A DNA stretch of 64,000 bases from Haemonchus contortus (Eukaryota > Nematoda > Chromadorea > Rhabditida > Trichostrongylidae): positions 39,658,468-39,722,467 of the forward strand of contig LS997563.1 of NCBI GenBank assembly GCA_000469685.2. The letters run 5' to 3'. Shown in pieces: positions 1 through 12,710 of the stretch (the stretch's first letter is position 1; each line of letters opens with the position of its first letter). Under the pieces are notes generated by a model, which was not told where the DNA came from, did not search any database, and saw nothing but the letters and a program-made list of their open reading frames with translations. A program made the position numbers and the translations under genes.

Positions 1-644
1 CTTTCACTGAATCCCGTCAGGTGAAATTGATGGCAGCGTCGTGTCGCAAATATTATCTGACTCTAGCAACAAAAAAAAGGCTTAAATTTGGTCAAATTAG
101 TTTTTTATTAGATTTATTTATTCCCTTTAGACCGCTTCATCTTGGCCCCTCCTTCCCTTCCCACCTCTTTCACTTGAGAATGAGATCATGGAACTCCCTT
201 CTCTATCTTTCACAGTATTAACGACCAACTCTTATCGGTGGTCATGAGGTCATTTTTTCCGCTTTCCCATCACAGTTCTAGCCTTTTCCCTACAACACCT
301 TCTCCACTCTTTCGTTTCTCTGTATAACCCGAAACTTTCAATTGAGCTATAGAATTTTGAAGATTTAAATGCATACGAAAGAAAATAAATTCTGGGACAC
401 AGGAGTTCAAATGTCTCGAAGTGAAAAAGTGATCAGGAATATATTCTGGCGTCTATTTCAGAATAATCGCTACCCCGTCCGGAAGTTTTACGGGACCAAT
501 AACTGCCGAAGTACTTATTCTGAAGCATTTCTGTAAGAACCAGGATGTCGCCACCGCGTTTCACTAACATTCAGAATCGTAGAGGCGGGTTGAGTGCTTA
601 TTTAGCCTACGCTATAAATTGCAGTGACCAACCGAGATGTAATT

Positions 645-745
645 TAGCGCTTCGGTCCTCCCAGACTTCCACTGACCTGGGATTCGATCCACGAACCATG
701 CGCATGCGATAGTGCGTTCTTCATCACTACACCACATGCAGCCAC
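645..745 (-). repeat. tRNA-derived SINE-like copy
   Basis: Read on the minus strand, this segment contains an A-box-like TGGTGTAGTGATGAAG and then, about 40 bp on, a B-box-like GGATCGAATCCC. This is the internal RNA polymerase III promoter layout of tRNA genes. The anticodon and acceptor stems do not fold, so it is not a functional tRNA. A related copy lies at 48709-48822. A tRNA-derived short interspersed element is the likely explanation; a decayed tRNA pseudogene is the alternative. Confidence 0.4.
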
Positions 746-2188
746 GTGTTTCTGTTCCTGGAACAACTGATCACCACCTACAACCCTATTTCAATTTAAT
801 TTTGCCGTATGACAAAGCGGTGTCTTCCACTACCAAACGGCATACCCTTACCGTTACGCTGTCATTGATAGATCGTTTCTGAATGCAAAGAAATCAATCA
901 GGTCACACCTTGTGATTACATCATCGGGCATCCAAAATCAGACTTTTACAACAAAAAAATCGCTCAACAATCACCACACAGCTGACCAAACCGCTTTCTA
1001 GTTGCTACAACACAATAATGAGCTAGAGTTACCTTTGTTCTATAGCTTCAAATGAATTAGTACTACGCAATAATTACATCCTTCCTCAGCTTGAGCCGGT
1101 ACGAATACAAAATCTTAATCCTTAATAGAACCTGAGCCAAAACAAAGCCTTTCATGCTGATATTAGCGCATTATAAAACCTTCCATTACTTTAAAGATCT
1201 AACCACCCACTGAGGGTTTTTTTTTGCTTATTCTTCTGGCGTTTATCTCCTACACTACGATCTAATACTCTATAATACTTCATATAAGTTTGACGTAGTA
1301 AAAACAAAATCCTTATCTGTAAATTCGCTCAAAAATGACTGAAAAATAAAAAATATTTGCCACAACGTACCACCAAAGGTATCCAGTAAAAAATTGTTTG
1401 TGAGTTTCAAAATCCCGATGTACTGGAGGTGAGAAAATCAAGTGTTCGGAGGTGAAAGTACAAAAGCGCATACAGTCAAAAAATAAATTTGCGAGCTTAT
1501 ACCTCCTTAGTACTTTTATTGGTAGCAAAATAGACACTTAGAAAGCGTCTGAGTACAGCTGAATCAAAAGATTTTTCCCACATACACTTTGCTGGACTCA
1601 AGAGCGTCCAAGTTTCCACAAACTTAAAACTTCTGTAAAAAGTTTATCCTAACAATGGGTGATGTGAGAGCGACAACAAGTTGTCTCCACCTCCACCATC
1701 AACGATGTGTTGTTAGTCGGTAACGAGTGTAGTTACAATCTACCCACGTAGTCTACCAAAGGAACTCAAACCAAGCCTGTACCGTTGGAATGCACATATT
1801 TCCCAATAAAACTTCTAGATCTTAATTGCTTCAAAACTTTTAACGCTGAGCTCTCCTGGAGTGATCATTCTTGTTTGTACCACAGAGAACTTATTGACTA
1901 TCTCCTTAGTAGCTAACAGTGGATTAAATGGTAAATCTGAATTGCGAGGAAGTAGTCTGCAGCAGTAACAGATAAAGGAATTTAAAAAAAAATTGCGAGT
2001 CGAGGACAAGGAGCTTAACCGTCGACGGGACTCGGACCCGTACCTGTACTTGTCAGTCGTCATGCAGCTTGTCTTCTACGCTACAGGAGAATTCTTGCCT
2101 TCTTAAAATTACTTCCAAAGCTTATAAACCATACTAAGATGTTGTTAAGCCATAAATCGAATGCCTTGGAGTAGGGGAGAGCAAGCGG

Positions 2189-2263
2189 GGTCTCGGTAGT
2201 GTAAGGGATAAAGAGCACGGTGCCCAACGAACACAGGTACGGGTTAGAGTCCCACCACAAACT
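2189..2263 (+). repeat. tRNA-like sequence (SINE or tRNA pseudogene)
   Basis: The segment has a D-arm-like GGTAGTGTAAGGGATA and a T-arm-like GGGTTAGAGTCCC at roughly tRNA spacing over about 75 bp. The B box departs from the GGTTCGANNCC consensus and no clean anticodon stem can be drawn. It is probably a decayed Pol III element. Confidence 0.35.
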
Positions 2264-4733
2264 AAGCTTTTTGTCCTTAATCTCACCATCCTTGTGAGCA
2301 AGGTAAAATCTTGTCTGCTGACTTCATTGGATCACACAACTTGTCTTGCCCTTTCTGTTTGATTGAACCACTGATATTCCCCGGTTAGGTGACCAACAGG
2401 ACAATCCTTCGGTTGACCTCAAATACTCCCAAGCCGAAGAAGAGGGCGAACATTGTACCTAGAACATCCCTAAACAAGAGATGGAGAGCACGCTTTGTTT
2501 GGGTTGCTCTCAGTGGAAGGGCACCACCAGATCAGATTAGAAATCGATGGCCTATCGAAACCAGTTCGTGTCCTGCTTCTCAAGTGAAATTCAACAAAAA
2601 ATATGTCTTTGAACTTCGGAGAAGTAGGGACTCAAACGAGATCCCTATTGCGAAGCAGTTGGCAAATATGAATATCCTCTCATATCCCTCGAGACTAGGA
2701 AAGGTGGCTGGCTGAAGGAGAGACAGAATAGTGTCTTGGATAGAAGCCAATCCAAATACATCCCTATGCCCCAGATGAAACCGAGTACTGAAGTTTAGAT
2801 TTCATTGAAGTAAAAAAAACTTTTTTTCTGAAACAACTTAACACTTTCAAGATCTCCCAGCAAAACCCGTAAGTCTCCCACCCATGGCGTTGTCGATGGA
2901 CTCCGTGAATCCGTTACACAGGAGTGTTTTATAGAAGCAATACGAAAAAGATTACGAAGCGTGACTTTCGGATCAATCACTCCCGTCACTTCTTCATTTA
3001 TCTTATTCAGCAATGTCCGTAATGTGATCAAACGTTCCTGCACAAACTCCATCTATTATACCATGACGGTTTCAACTTTTTTCTCTGGAAAATACTGGAT
3101 ATTCATCTAATTTTTGGCTACCCTCCCTTATTTGATCGTATTCGAAACGCGGTAGTCAATGTTAGGAAACGGCGACAGTGCAGGTAAAGTACACTTTTTT
3201 CCGCTACCCAATCTACCCAATCAATGAATCATAGTGGGATTTTCACGTACATTGGGTTACATATTATGGTTTCAGAATATCGCAAAGATTAGAAAAAATT
3301 ATTGAACCAGCTTATTGTTTTTATAGCTTACGCAGAAGCAAAACAACAGCGACCTCATGTGTTGTCCAACGATGGCTTTCACTTCAAAAGTACAGTTCAT
3401 GATGAAGATTGTTTTTGAGATATCCTCTCAGGATGTCTCGGTATCCTCCTCGTATACCGTATATGGCACTGTCAAGTAGATAGGGGGAAGTAAGGGCCCA
3501 AAAATTGTATCGACTGTAAGCCACACCAAAAGGCGGACGAGTTTTACGGCTTTGTGGAGGCTGCACTTCCAAAGGACATCCACTTCAACTAATCGTGACC
3601 AATGGCGACAACTGAAGGCAGTTTCGGTCATTTTTTGCTTAATCAAGAGAGCTCGTTACCTAAATGCAACAACTGAAATCTTGTCCAAATACCCGTTCCA
3701 AGACATTTCGTCATGGTAATCTCGTGCAACTTCTACTATCATCACTTTTAGGAAGCCCCACTCTCGGCAAAGTATTTTTTTACTTGGCCATCCACATTTG
3801 ATTTCGACTTCAAAAGGTCCCTCAGAAATATCGTGAACTGTGCTTTTAGCTCAGTGCTTTTATCATTCCAGGCTTAACTAGTACCACTGAGCCGATCCAA
3901 AAAGAATGATAAGGTGCTGTGTCGTGGTAGGCCCCATGAGTTTTATTGAAAATCGTAAGATAGGCGACATTTTTTGATTTGCTCGCGATCATGACACGGT
4001 ACCATTTGACTGATCTTTAATTCATGAGGAAAAACGATTTGTTGCAATAGAATTATGACAAACATTGAACAGACTCGTGAAACATAGCAGTATTGATATC
4101 AAAACATGCAATGGATCCTGAACATTAAAAAAAGTCGTTCTCAGAAAGAATTGACCCTCACCCATGTTATAAATTTTAAACTGATCCTAATAGAAACGGC
4201 AAAAAGGAGTTAATAAAAAAATATCAATAAGAATATGTTCCCTTTCATCAGAGTAAAAATCCTCCCCAAAAATCAAGTATCTGGTTTCTCAGCTGTGTTA
4301 TAAAACCCAGAAGCGTAAAAGAATCGTGAGAGAATTTCCGTGAAATCGTGAGAACTCTTCTTTTGCAACTACAGTTCTGAGTAGATCTAAAAAATTTTTT
4401 TGTGAATAAAAATATTGCTGAAGGAGAAACAGATTTTTAAAGGTTTCACTTAATCTCAATTGTTTTCGTTGATGATGGCTCCTCTTTTTGTTGATGGCAT
4501 CTACAAATGCAACCAACCAGGGACCACGATATCAATGTTGGAATTCCGTCGCTTTTCGCCAGTACAAAGTTTTCTTGAATCCTACTTGCACACCTACCCA
4601 TCTCCTCTACCTGAGAGTGTGAGTCAACAAACTGGCATCTTTCAATCCATTTAGTGTGCATGCTTGAATCTTTACCAATCGACTGACTATAAAGCATCCC
4701 TCTGAACTACTAAATGATTTTTTCGTTTCCCAG

Positions 4734-5647
4734 CTCAGAAAAACCTTGAAAAAAGTTCCTCGATCGGGTCGAGTCGAACAAGGTAAAAACTGCAAGCTCT
4801 CAGTATCGGAACAACCGTCAAGGAGAAAAAAGTCGCGCTTCAATCATAGCAACCGCAACGCAGTTGCACAAGAGCAATACCAAAAATGGACAGTAAGGTT
4901 GACGGGGATAATGCTCAGCGGGACAGCCTCGTATGCATCAAATTCCTATCTATTTATGGTATTGAATCCACCTACTCTGAAGATTAAACTGAAGACGACT
5001 GCTAGGGTGAACCCAAGAACTTCCATGGTTCCCTAGAACAGGAAGGTGTAGTACTTATGACGAAGGTCTCTAAACGTAGCACAATCCATGGCACAGCAAA
5101 GAAATGTGGAGAAGTTTAATTTCTCTCCAATTTTCCTGTACTGCTTCGCGCTGAAGTCAGATTTTTCATAGTCTGCAGATAGGGTGCGAAAATGTAGGGG
5201 GAGAAGGGGGGGGGGGGGCTTTTTTAAGTTCAAGCGCTGGAGCGCAGAGGAGAATAAGAAACTGACTTCATTCTTGGCTAAGCAAGGTTCCACAGCACCA
5301 TTACGGCTCACAAGGAGGCGACTTCTTACTCTCCTCTATCTGGCGCTCAACGGTGAAGGAGACCACTGCATCCTCTCCCAACTACATTTTCACCCGGCTG
5401 CTGTTCTACAGAAATCCGAGCTATATTCCTGGAACGACAGTCAAATCTGTCCATCTTGTGGCGAGCTCGTTCTTCTGTGCGATTGCTGTACCAGAAATTC
5501 CACAGGTTGCCTTGTTCACTCCATAAGGCTATTAAGTCACGGTCACTTATTTTATAACGAAACACTCTTCATTCCAATCAGTATTACGACAAGAATTTGA
5601 ATACGAACCTATGTTGTGCGTACCCGACTCGAACTTAAAAGAGGAAG
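4734..5647 (+). CDS. Candidate exon cluster of an unrecognised gene
   Basis: Four segments look like exons. 4734-4892 follows tttcccag, precedes gtaagg and is open for 53 basic codons. 5229-5352 follows tttttttaag, precedes gtgaag, and starts FKRWSAEENKKLTSFL, faintly like a Myb/SANT helix. 5412-5505 follows tctacag and precedes gttgcc. 5582-5647 follows ccaatcag and precedes gtaagt. Phases join 5229-5352 to 5412-5505. The same 5412-5505 segment read in another frame (with CPSC and CDCC pairs) is the only one that joins in phase to 5582-5647, so the parts do not form one consistent model. A further exon-like segment with a stop is at 6748-6881. No family is recognised; the cluster could be a decayed gene or chance. 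Confidence 0.22.
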
Positions 5648-5813
5648 GTAAGTCTCTATTAATCTGTCGTAGCGCAGTGCCCCATCTTCTTGACCTATTC
5701 CCCCATTCTCAAGTTACACCTGAACTATGAACGAGTTCTAACCCCATGACTCTCCGTGGATGTAGATGAAATATTACCCAGTTTTCGATTCTTTTTAAAT
5801 TTACTCCAGTACG

Positions 5814-5868
5814 ATTAATTTCCTTCTACAACTGGGAATGATAATTCCAGTTGTAGATGGAAATTAAT
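5814..5868. repeat. Short inverted repeat (hairpin)
   Basis: ATTAATTTCC...CTACAACTGG is followed after about 11 bp by its reverse complement, giving 22-bp arms with one mismatch. It could be a small fold-back element remnant or an RNA hairpin. No target-site duplication is evident. Confidence 0.7.
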
Positions 5869-8800
5869 AGCTGAAAAGTACGACTAATCAAATTTCTTCC
5901 AGTTTTTCCGCTTATAAATGATATCTCATAAAAACAAACAACGGTCCCAAGAACATCGGTCATTAGTTTTCCACAGCAGACGTGAATCTAAACAGAAATC
6001 CCATCAATAGAAAGGGTTAAAGAAAGATGGGAATCTTATGTTACTTCATAGCTACGTGATCGTAATGTTTCTTTATCCATAATCCTTCTTATGACATTAT
6101 ATGAAGGAATGGTAATTGATGAATGTAATGTAATGCTGCTGTAAAGAAACTTCCAAGTTACTGACTATGCAGCTTGAATAAAAAAGAGTAAGAAAAGCTC
6201 CAAAAATAGCTTACTCCACAAAGAACTGTAAAGATGCAAAAATGTCTGTGAAGATAACAAAAAGAAAGTAAATTTCTGGCACTTGGTACACCTCAGAATG
6301 ACCAGTGCCTCATTGTTATTGTTAGGATTGTATATTGTGCCTGTGGCACGGTCCAAACCTACTAAAGGTCACTAGGCGACCTAAGTCAATGTAGTAATTT
6401 GTTCGTGCGTACACCAGGTGGTATCCGACGGTCGCCGGCTTTTTTATGGAGCTCTACTGTATGCCTTTTCTCAAATCCTGTCTGTGAATGTGCCAAGTGA
6501 GTGTTTTGTGTAGTAAAATGTAATCACAACAATAACATTGCATTAGACTGGTTTTCCTAAACTGTTTGATTTCCCACTTCGCATGCGGTCAATTGCTCTC
6601 ATCGGTTTTCCTTATCACCAGCTGTGCAGACTAATACTTCATTAGTGGCGAATGCTTATGAACGATAGAATCCTGCGTTTGATGACCCGTTCTGTGATGG
6701 TATTCATACTTTGTCTCTCCTGAATTACTCGCATATCACTTTCTTAGAATCTTTGCTAATGGCGATGGAGAGCTGCCGCGACGTAACCTCGCATTTTCGT
6801 GGTAGCACCTCAGTAAGATCGACGGGGATACCCTGGATTCCAGACTCTGGCAGCCTCTGTGAGCGATATTGCCGTACCTGAGTATATAATGGCAGGCGAA
6901 TGCTCCTATCTCTCCTTCGGAATCCTATCCATGAGTTCGGACTACCGCTTGCAGCCGTTTATACATAAAAAGCGGCGCGCGTAGGCGACGCATCGTCAAC
7001 GACGTCATCGGGACATCGAATGGTGATGAAGCTGGCAAATATCCATGTCGCACCCGAATGCATGACAGCTACGTGCACTCATTGGCGTTTTGCCAACTCT
7101 CGTTCCATCCCCTCAAATCAATAGTGTGACTGAGTTGATAAATGGAAAGGTCACTGTACATCATTACCCCATCCGTGCTGTTGATCAGAGTCAAGCGTGA
7201 TGGCAAGGAGCCAGTAAAGTTGTTTGCATCAGAGCTGAGCAAAGTTCGGGTTCGGGGCACCATTTGTTAAAGTGACGTACGAATGAAAATATTCTGTAGA
7301 AATGATGTACGGTAGTGTACGGCAATTAAGCTACTGTAGTGTACGGTAAACTATACCATAAACTCCTCAGACAGGTGTCCCCATATGATTGCTTCCGCGA
7401 ATTTTTCGGTGTTCGCTGACTGCCGCTCGGACAGAACATGATGCATGCCGTGGTATAGGTTTAGGCGGTAGCATAGGACTGAACTGGTACCCATGGAGAA
7501 TGAAGGATTACTAATTGGGAATTGAAGAAAAAAACACAGGTTCGCAATCAGTTGACAGGCAATCTAGGAAAAATAAGATTCTCAATAATGAAAATGCTGA
7601 AGTAACTATAGTAGTCCTTCTAATATTATACCACTTTACAACTTGCCTTCAGATAAATAGTTCAGGCCAGACAACTTTTCATGGAGCCTTTCACATGTTA
7701 CCCTTTTTCTGACTTCACACCCGGATGATTCGTCGTCTAAATGGATATTTGAACAGATGGGCGATAATAACAAAGACTATCTCGATAATATTTGCTGTTG
7801 TTTAAACGGTGTTCCTGATTTTTACTAAAAATATAGTTCCCATTTTCGGGTCATGTTAAGAATTATGCCAGGAACATAATAACACGATCTTTTATTATAA
7901 AGATTTCTATTTATTTTTTTCGTAGGGAAATGAATCTGTATTTTTTATTGTCAGATCTGGTCCCCAGATGGAATTTTTATGCTGCTTAGCTTCCTGGCCT
8001 CCTCACCTTCATCAAGGACCTGAAGACGGCTTAAAACTTCTGACTTCCGAACGAACAAAAAAACTGAAACCTCTAAATGATCTGGAACAAACAACCAGAA
8101 AGACTCCATGTACCAACCTTGTGGGTCGAGGAAGGAGACATGTCCCGAAGGTGATGTCCGTTTTTATGGTCTTCTCTACTGAACACGACAGTGTAAGATG
8201 TTCTACGCAACATATGTTTGGTCTCCTGTCAACGCCGTAACTGTCGTAGGGGGAGCAAACAAGGCATCCTATGATGGGAATCCATTCCGAGCATGAGAAT
8301 GTGCAAGTTGGCTTTGGCATGCAAAACGGTAATTCTCGTAATTACATTTTCGATTAAAAGTGCATACCCGTGACGCCATTCCTCACGCGTTGCGTACGTG
8401 AGCTGGTGAGTTTTTGTTTTCCCTGACGCCTCTTAGTGAAAGCCAGCAAGCGAACGCCCACAGGTAGGAACGGCACGCTTTGTCGGCACTCCGTCGAGGG
8501 CGCCGTCTCTCAGCCTTGCACTCGATTCCGTCCAAAGCTTCTAGGTGTGCCTGATAAGCCATTCATGACGGGTGAAGGCCAACAGCCAACATCGTCAGAC
8601 TCCCTTAAAAACCCGCTCCGGTATATTTAAAGCGTAACATTTTACTGTATCATATTCCAGGGTCAAAATGCGGCAATCCAAAAAAGTAGACACCCCTCAA
8701 GGACACTCTCTCTGTTAAATGGTAGCAAAAACAGTAAGAAGTAACAGAGCTCATTTCGCATATACCAATTTTTCTGGTGATACTGTAATACTATGTTGCC

Positions 8801-10770
8801 AGAATAAGTTTGAAAAAAAAAGAAAAATATTACCCTCTTCCTATAGTGTAAAGCAAAATCAACAATAGAAACGAAGTATCACATTATCCGATACTTTTCG
8901 ATATAAATATAGTCACGATCATCCCGTAGTCGTGATTATTACTTAGGTAAAAGCAGGTAAAAGAGGATGATATATGTGAACTACAGTAGTTATTTCTAAT
9001 CTTACAACGGCGGAGCAGGTGTACCAAGAATTTCAGGCTGCATAAATCTCCACAAGCATCATATAAAGGACAAGCTCAACACGAATTGATTAAAGATGCA
9101 AAATTCATTAAAGGAAAAATGAATCGAATTGAATCTCTGTTGAAGATTTGCGAGATCCGCAGTGTAGGAGGAGGTCTTTGTGAGAGGGATTTAGAGGATG
9201 AAAAGAGAATTCAAAAGTGGTAACTTCACAAAGGTAATAACTAATTAACATGGAAAGTACAAATGAGTACTACGACTGATATAATGTTCCAAGCCACTAA
9301 TATACTAATTAGGGAGTTCATTCATGAGAAACATGGACTCTGAAAGTACTTACTCAGTTCATAAAGTTGAACTCAAGCTCAGATATCCATGGGATCTGTG
9401 AAAACGAGGAGGTAAAAAGGAATGCAAGGAAAAGTCTACAAAGGTAGATATCCTTATGGTGATGAACAGGTAGAAATGTAGCAAGGAACTCCTGGCTATG
9501 ATCCAAGGCTAGCAAGAGATCAAAACTCTGGATGCATAAAAAGCTGATAATTTCACATAAGTAGAGCAGAAGTCCATAAGGATCCAAGCATAGGGACGCC
9601 TACGTATGGACGAGTTGTTCGGTGAGCACAAAGAACGTCTGGCCCGGATCGGTAATGATCGTTCTCTGTTGGCGAAAGGGTTATGCGCGGCCACCGTGGG
9701 GTATCATAGGCGAAAACTCATCGAACGACCGTCTGCGTCTCTGGCGGACCACGCGCCTTGCTCTCGTCCTCTGCTGTCTGACCGTCGTCGACGGACACGG
9801 CTGCTCGCCAACGGCTGGGCGAGACCATTCGGGTTTTTTTGGGGTAAATAGAGTGACTGTTAATGTGGCTCACGCTGAGTGAAATGAAGATGTATGTGAC
9901 ATAACTAATGGCCACTCAGTTTCTGTTATTTCTTAGCTGTCTGGGAAATCTGGGAATTTGAACCAAGGAATGTGGGGTGGGTGACTGGTGATGACGCTCC
10001 TGTGCAGCGTTTTTTGTGTTGCAGCGCGTTGCCTTTTTCTGTATACGGTTTGTTGTCGTTGCGTGCCGTAGCAGAACGCCAACACCTTTCAGATCTGATT
10101 TTCTGAAAAGCTTCGTGAAGAAGAACGACAACTTCATTACGGCTGCAACTTACTCCCACCCAGCCTCCCGCTTAATGGCGAGTTCTTTGCGTAACAGTTG
10201 CAGAGATAGTTGTCTAGTTGTCCACGATTTATTCGATGTCCACCCTGTAGCAAACGCGCTCCAAAGCGAAACTGTGGCGCATTCCATTTTGACATTCCAA
10301 GGAGCCATATCGCGCGATAAGGGGCGGGATTTCCTTTCCCTTCCGTTAAGGCGGATTGTGTAACAAATGGTTTATCGCAAGTGGTGGTCTTGATGTCAAA
10401 CGCGTCATTTCTTCCACAAAAATATCAGTTTAAGAAAAACTGCAGTCTTCACATGGATGCAGAAACATGCCTGCGCCACTGTGGTACAGACTCGTTTACA
10501 CTTCGTGCCACACCAAAGAATCTACACAATCCTGACACAGATTAGGTGCTTATCGACAGAATTTTTCAACTCTCTCATTTTAAGAAAAGTAAGTGGACAC
10601 GCTCCCCTCCGCGACATCTACGGTTTTTGAAAAGTTAACGATACTTCAATTTTCGCCCCTTAATCGCTTTTGCGGTTTCGCTTTCGTTCAAACCCTGCAC
10701 GGGAAGTATGAACGCAGTTTATGATACCGAGTCAAGGAGCGCGTCAGCAGCTTATGGGAGGTACTAAAAT

Positions 10771-10942
10771 GAAAATTCAGTCCGGCACTCGACTCTTACA
10801 GTAACCCCGTGGCTTACCCACCACCCACCCCCGTGTCCTTGCCCAGAGCCCCTTTTCGACTCGTCGTATATGTGACGGGTAAAAATTTGCGTAATAACAC
10901 ATGCCGGATTACTGTAAGAACCGAGTGCCGGACTGAATTTTC
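10771..10942. mobile_element. MITE-like element with 36-bp terminal inverted repeats
   Basis: The left end begins GAAAATTCAGTCCGGCACTC and runs to GTAACC at 10806. The right end (10906-10942) is its reverse complement with about three mismatches. The 172-bp length, inverted ends and lack of coding capacity fit a non-autonomous DNA transposon. The interior (CCACCC ACCCCCGTG, then CGTATATG and CGGG) matches the interior of the element at 29623-29782, although their outer ends differ. No clear target-site duplication was seen. Confidence 0.7.
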
Positions 10943-12700
10943 GTTCCTGTATGGGAGGTTGTCAACCGCGGCGACAATGCGGCTCAAGTTTTTTTTGGTA
11001 CTTTGTCTGGCACCTCGAGGCGAGAGAAATTGTTCACAGAAGCTCTCCTCCTTTTATCTGACCCAGTACAAAATATCGTACCAATGAGGTTTAAGTTGGA
11101 GTTTCAACACAATGGTTGGAGGAATTGAACGCTCCTATGAGAATTTTGCAGACTAGAACGCACCGTTGGGGACATACGCTCGAGTGCCTTTCCCCCTTTT
11201 TCCCTTCATAAGGATCCGTTCTTCTTCATTTATTAGGGTCTCAGCGAACCTTTTGGTGAACGTAACCCACAGTCAAGGGCGGGTGATCTTGATCGTGCAG
11301 GTACTCTTTCAGAGCAGCGTGTTTAACCCTTAAACTACCCAGACTTCGCGACTCCACAGCCTTTTTCCCATTTTTTCTGATGACTTGCTCTAGCTTATCA
11401 GTACTCATCAATCAATATTGTTATCGATCAATATTACTCGTTTTGTTTTGTTAACTATTGATTATCACTGAGTTTAATGGAGCTATATATAAGGGTGGTC
11501 AGTCGGGAGAAGGGAGTGTCATGTTACACTTTGCCTGAGTCCCTTTTTTCGACAACTAGTATTTCTTTTGCGTTTGGACTGGTAAGGATAACTTGTTCAT
11601 ATGGAAACATGCACGATGGCAGCGATTAATCAAATGATGTTCACAGTTTCTTTGACTGACTCAACAGGGAGCAGAAACCCTTAAAAATCGATCATTGTTT
11701 TGTACTTTCTTAGCGCACTGTAGTTTAGACGATTGAAGGTCTTTTGAATTATTTGCAATCCAGATGTTCAGGGTTGAATCAGGAGCCGAGACTTGGGTGA
11801 ATGGTTAGCTAGCTGAGCACCCGGCTACGGAACAGTCGTATTACTTTTATATGTTGGAACTCATCCTGGGAGATGCCATCTGTAATTCTCTATCTTCTCT
11901 ATATTATCGTTCGGTAACGGTTTTCAAAAAGGTTGCAGGGAGTCGAGTTGTAGTCACCTGTTGCAAAGGGCTTCATAACAGCCGGTTGGAGAACTTCAGC
12001 TGATTCACTGTCAGCTTTGAACCCATATATGAACTTAAGCGGGAAGGAAATCCTTGAGATAGAGGTAAAAAACCGATTAGCTCGTTCGAAAAGAAGGAGT
12101 GTGAGCGATTCTGGAGGTTATATGCTGTTAGAACCATAAGAAAGCTCAATTGAGTGAATAAAAAATATTGAAACGCGCAAAATAATGTGTATTCACAGTC
12201 TGAGGTCTAGAGAAAGCTGCCGTTGATGATCGATCGTAGATTGTCCAAGGTTACTGCCGCAACGCAGAAACCATGCGTGCGGCGATCGATAACACTGCGT
12301 GGGTATGGCGCCTTGTCAAGACTGAACGTGCTCAGGATGCGGGTCTGAGTTTATAGTAAGAGAGACATCAACCAGTCTTCGTGGTTCTCTCGGCATTTCT
12401 TGAGTTTGGCCTTTCCTAGAAGGTCCAGGCTTCCTTCGACATGTTTTACCGGAATATGCCCGTTCTATATAATCACATCGTTTTCGCATATAATCCCTTT
12501 TTCATTTATTTACTACGTTCTGGCATCGTTTTTATTTAGAATCTTGGCTCATCTGTCACCCTGCAACAATTGCTTTTCCACATTCTATAAAAAGGTTGAT
12601 TTTTTGCGTAATCACATGCTTGCCGATTTTCTTTTTTCTTGTCGAATTCCTTCTTTTTTACCGTCCTGTTTACTTCCTGATATTTGTTCTGTGTACTCTT

Positions 12701-12710
12701 TGTAGCCGTT
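12701..12710 (+). promoter_or_regulatory. Possible spliced-leader (trans-splice) acceptor
   Basis: TTTGTAG lies five bases before the ATG at 12711, after a T-rich tract. In nematodes such an acceptor immediately before a start codon commonly receives SL1. An ordinary cis-splice acceptor with an unseen upstream exon would look the same. Confidence 0.4.

Larger units (their letters stand above)
1..4733. other. Intergenic stretch, no supported gene
   Basis: I found no chain of exons joined by consistent splice phases. The region holds two tRNA-like repeat copies (listed separately) and AT-rich sequence. One minus-strand frame at 2795-3052 (start ATG at 3052) has protein-like composition. It follows TAATAG, a weak acceptor-like context, and could be a first exon, but no second exon was found, so it is not called as a gene. 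Confidence 0.5.
5648..12705. other. Mostly intergenic; no supported gene
   Basis: About 7 kb without a defensible exon chain. It holds the hairpin at 5814-5868, a GC-richer patch at 6770-7080, an imperfect short repeat built on GTAGTGTACGG at 7300-7350, a GC-rich open frame at 9606-9850 that includes a hydrophobic signal-peptide-like stretch (LALVLCCLTVVDGHG) before a possible donor gtaaat, and a MITE at 10771-10942. The 9.6 kb patch could be a first exon, but no partner exon was found. Confidence 0.45.

Noticed and set aside
9606..9882. GC-rich frames with a hydrophobic stretch, possible secreted-protein exon
   Set aside because: No in-frame ATG near the hydrophobic stretch and no partner exon; mentioned only in the gap description.
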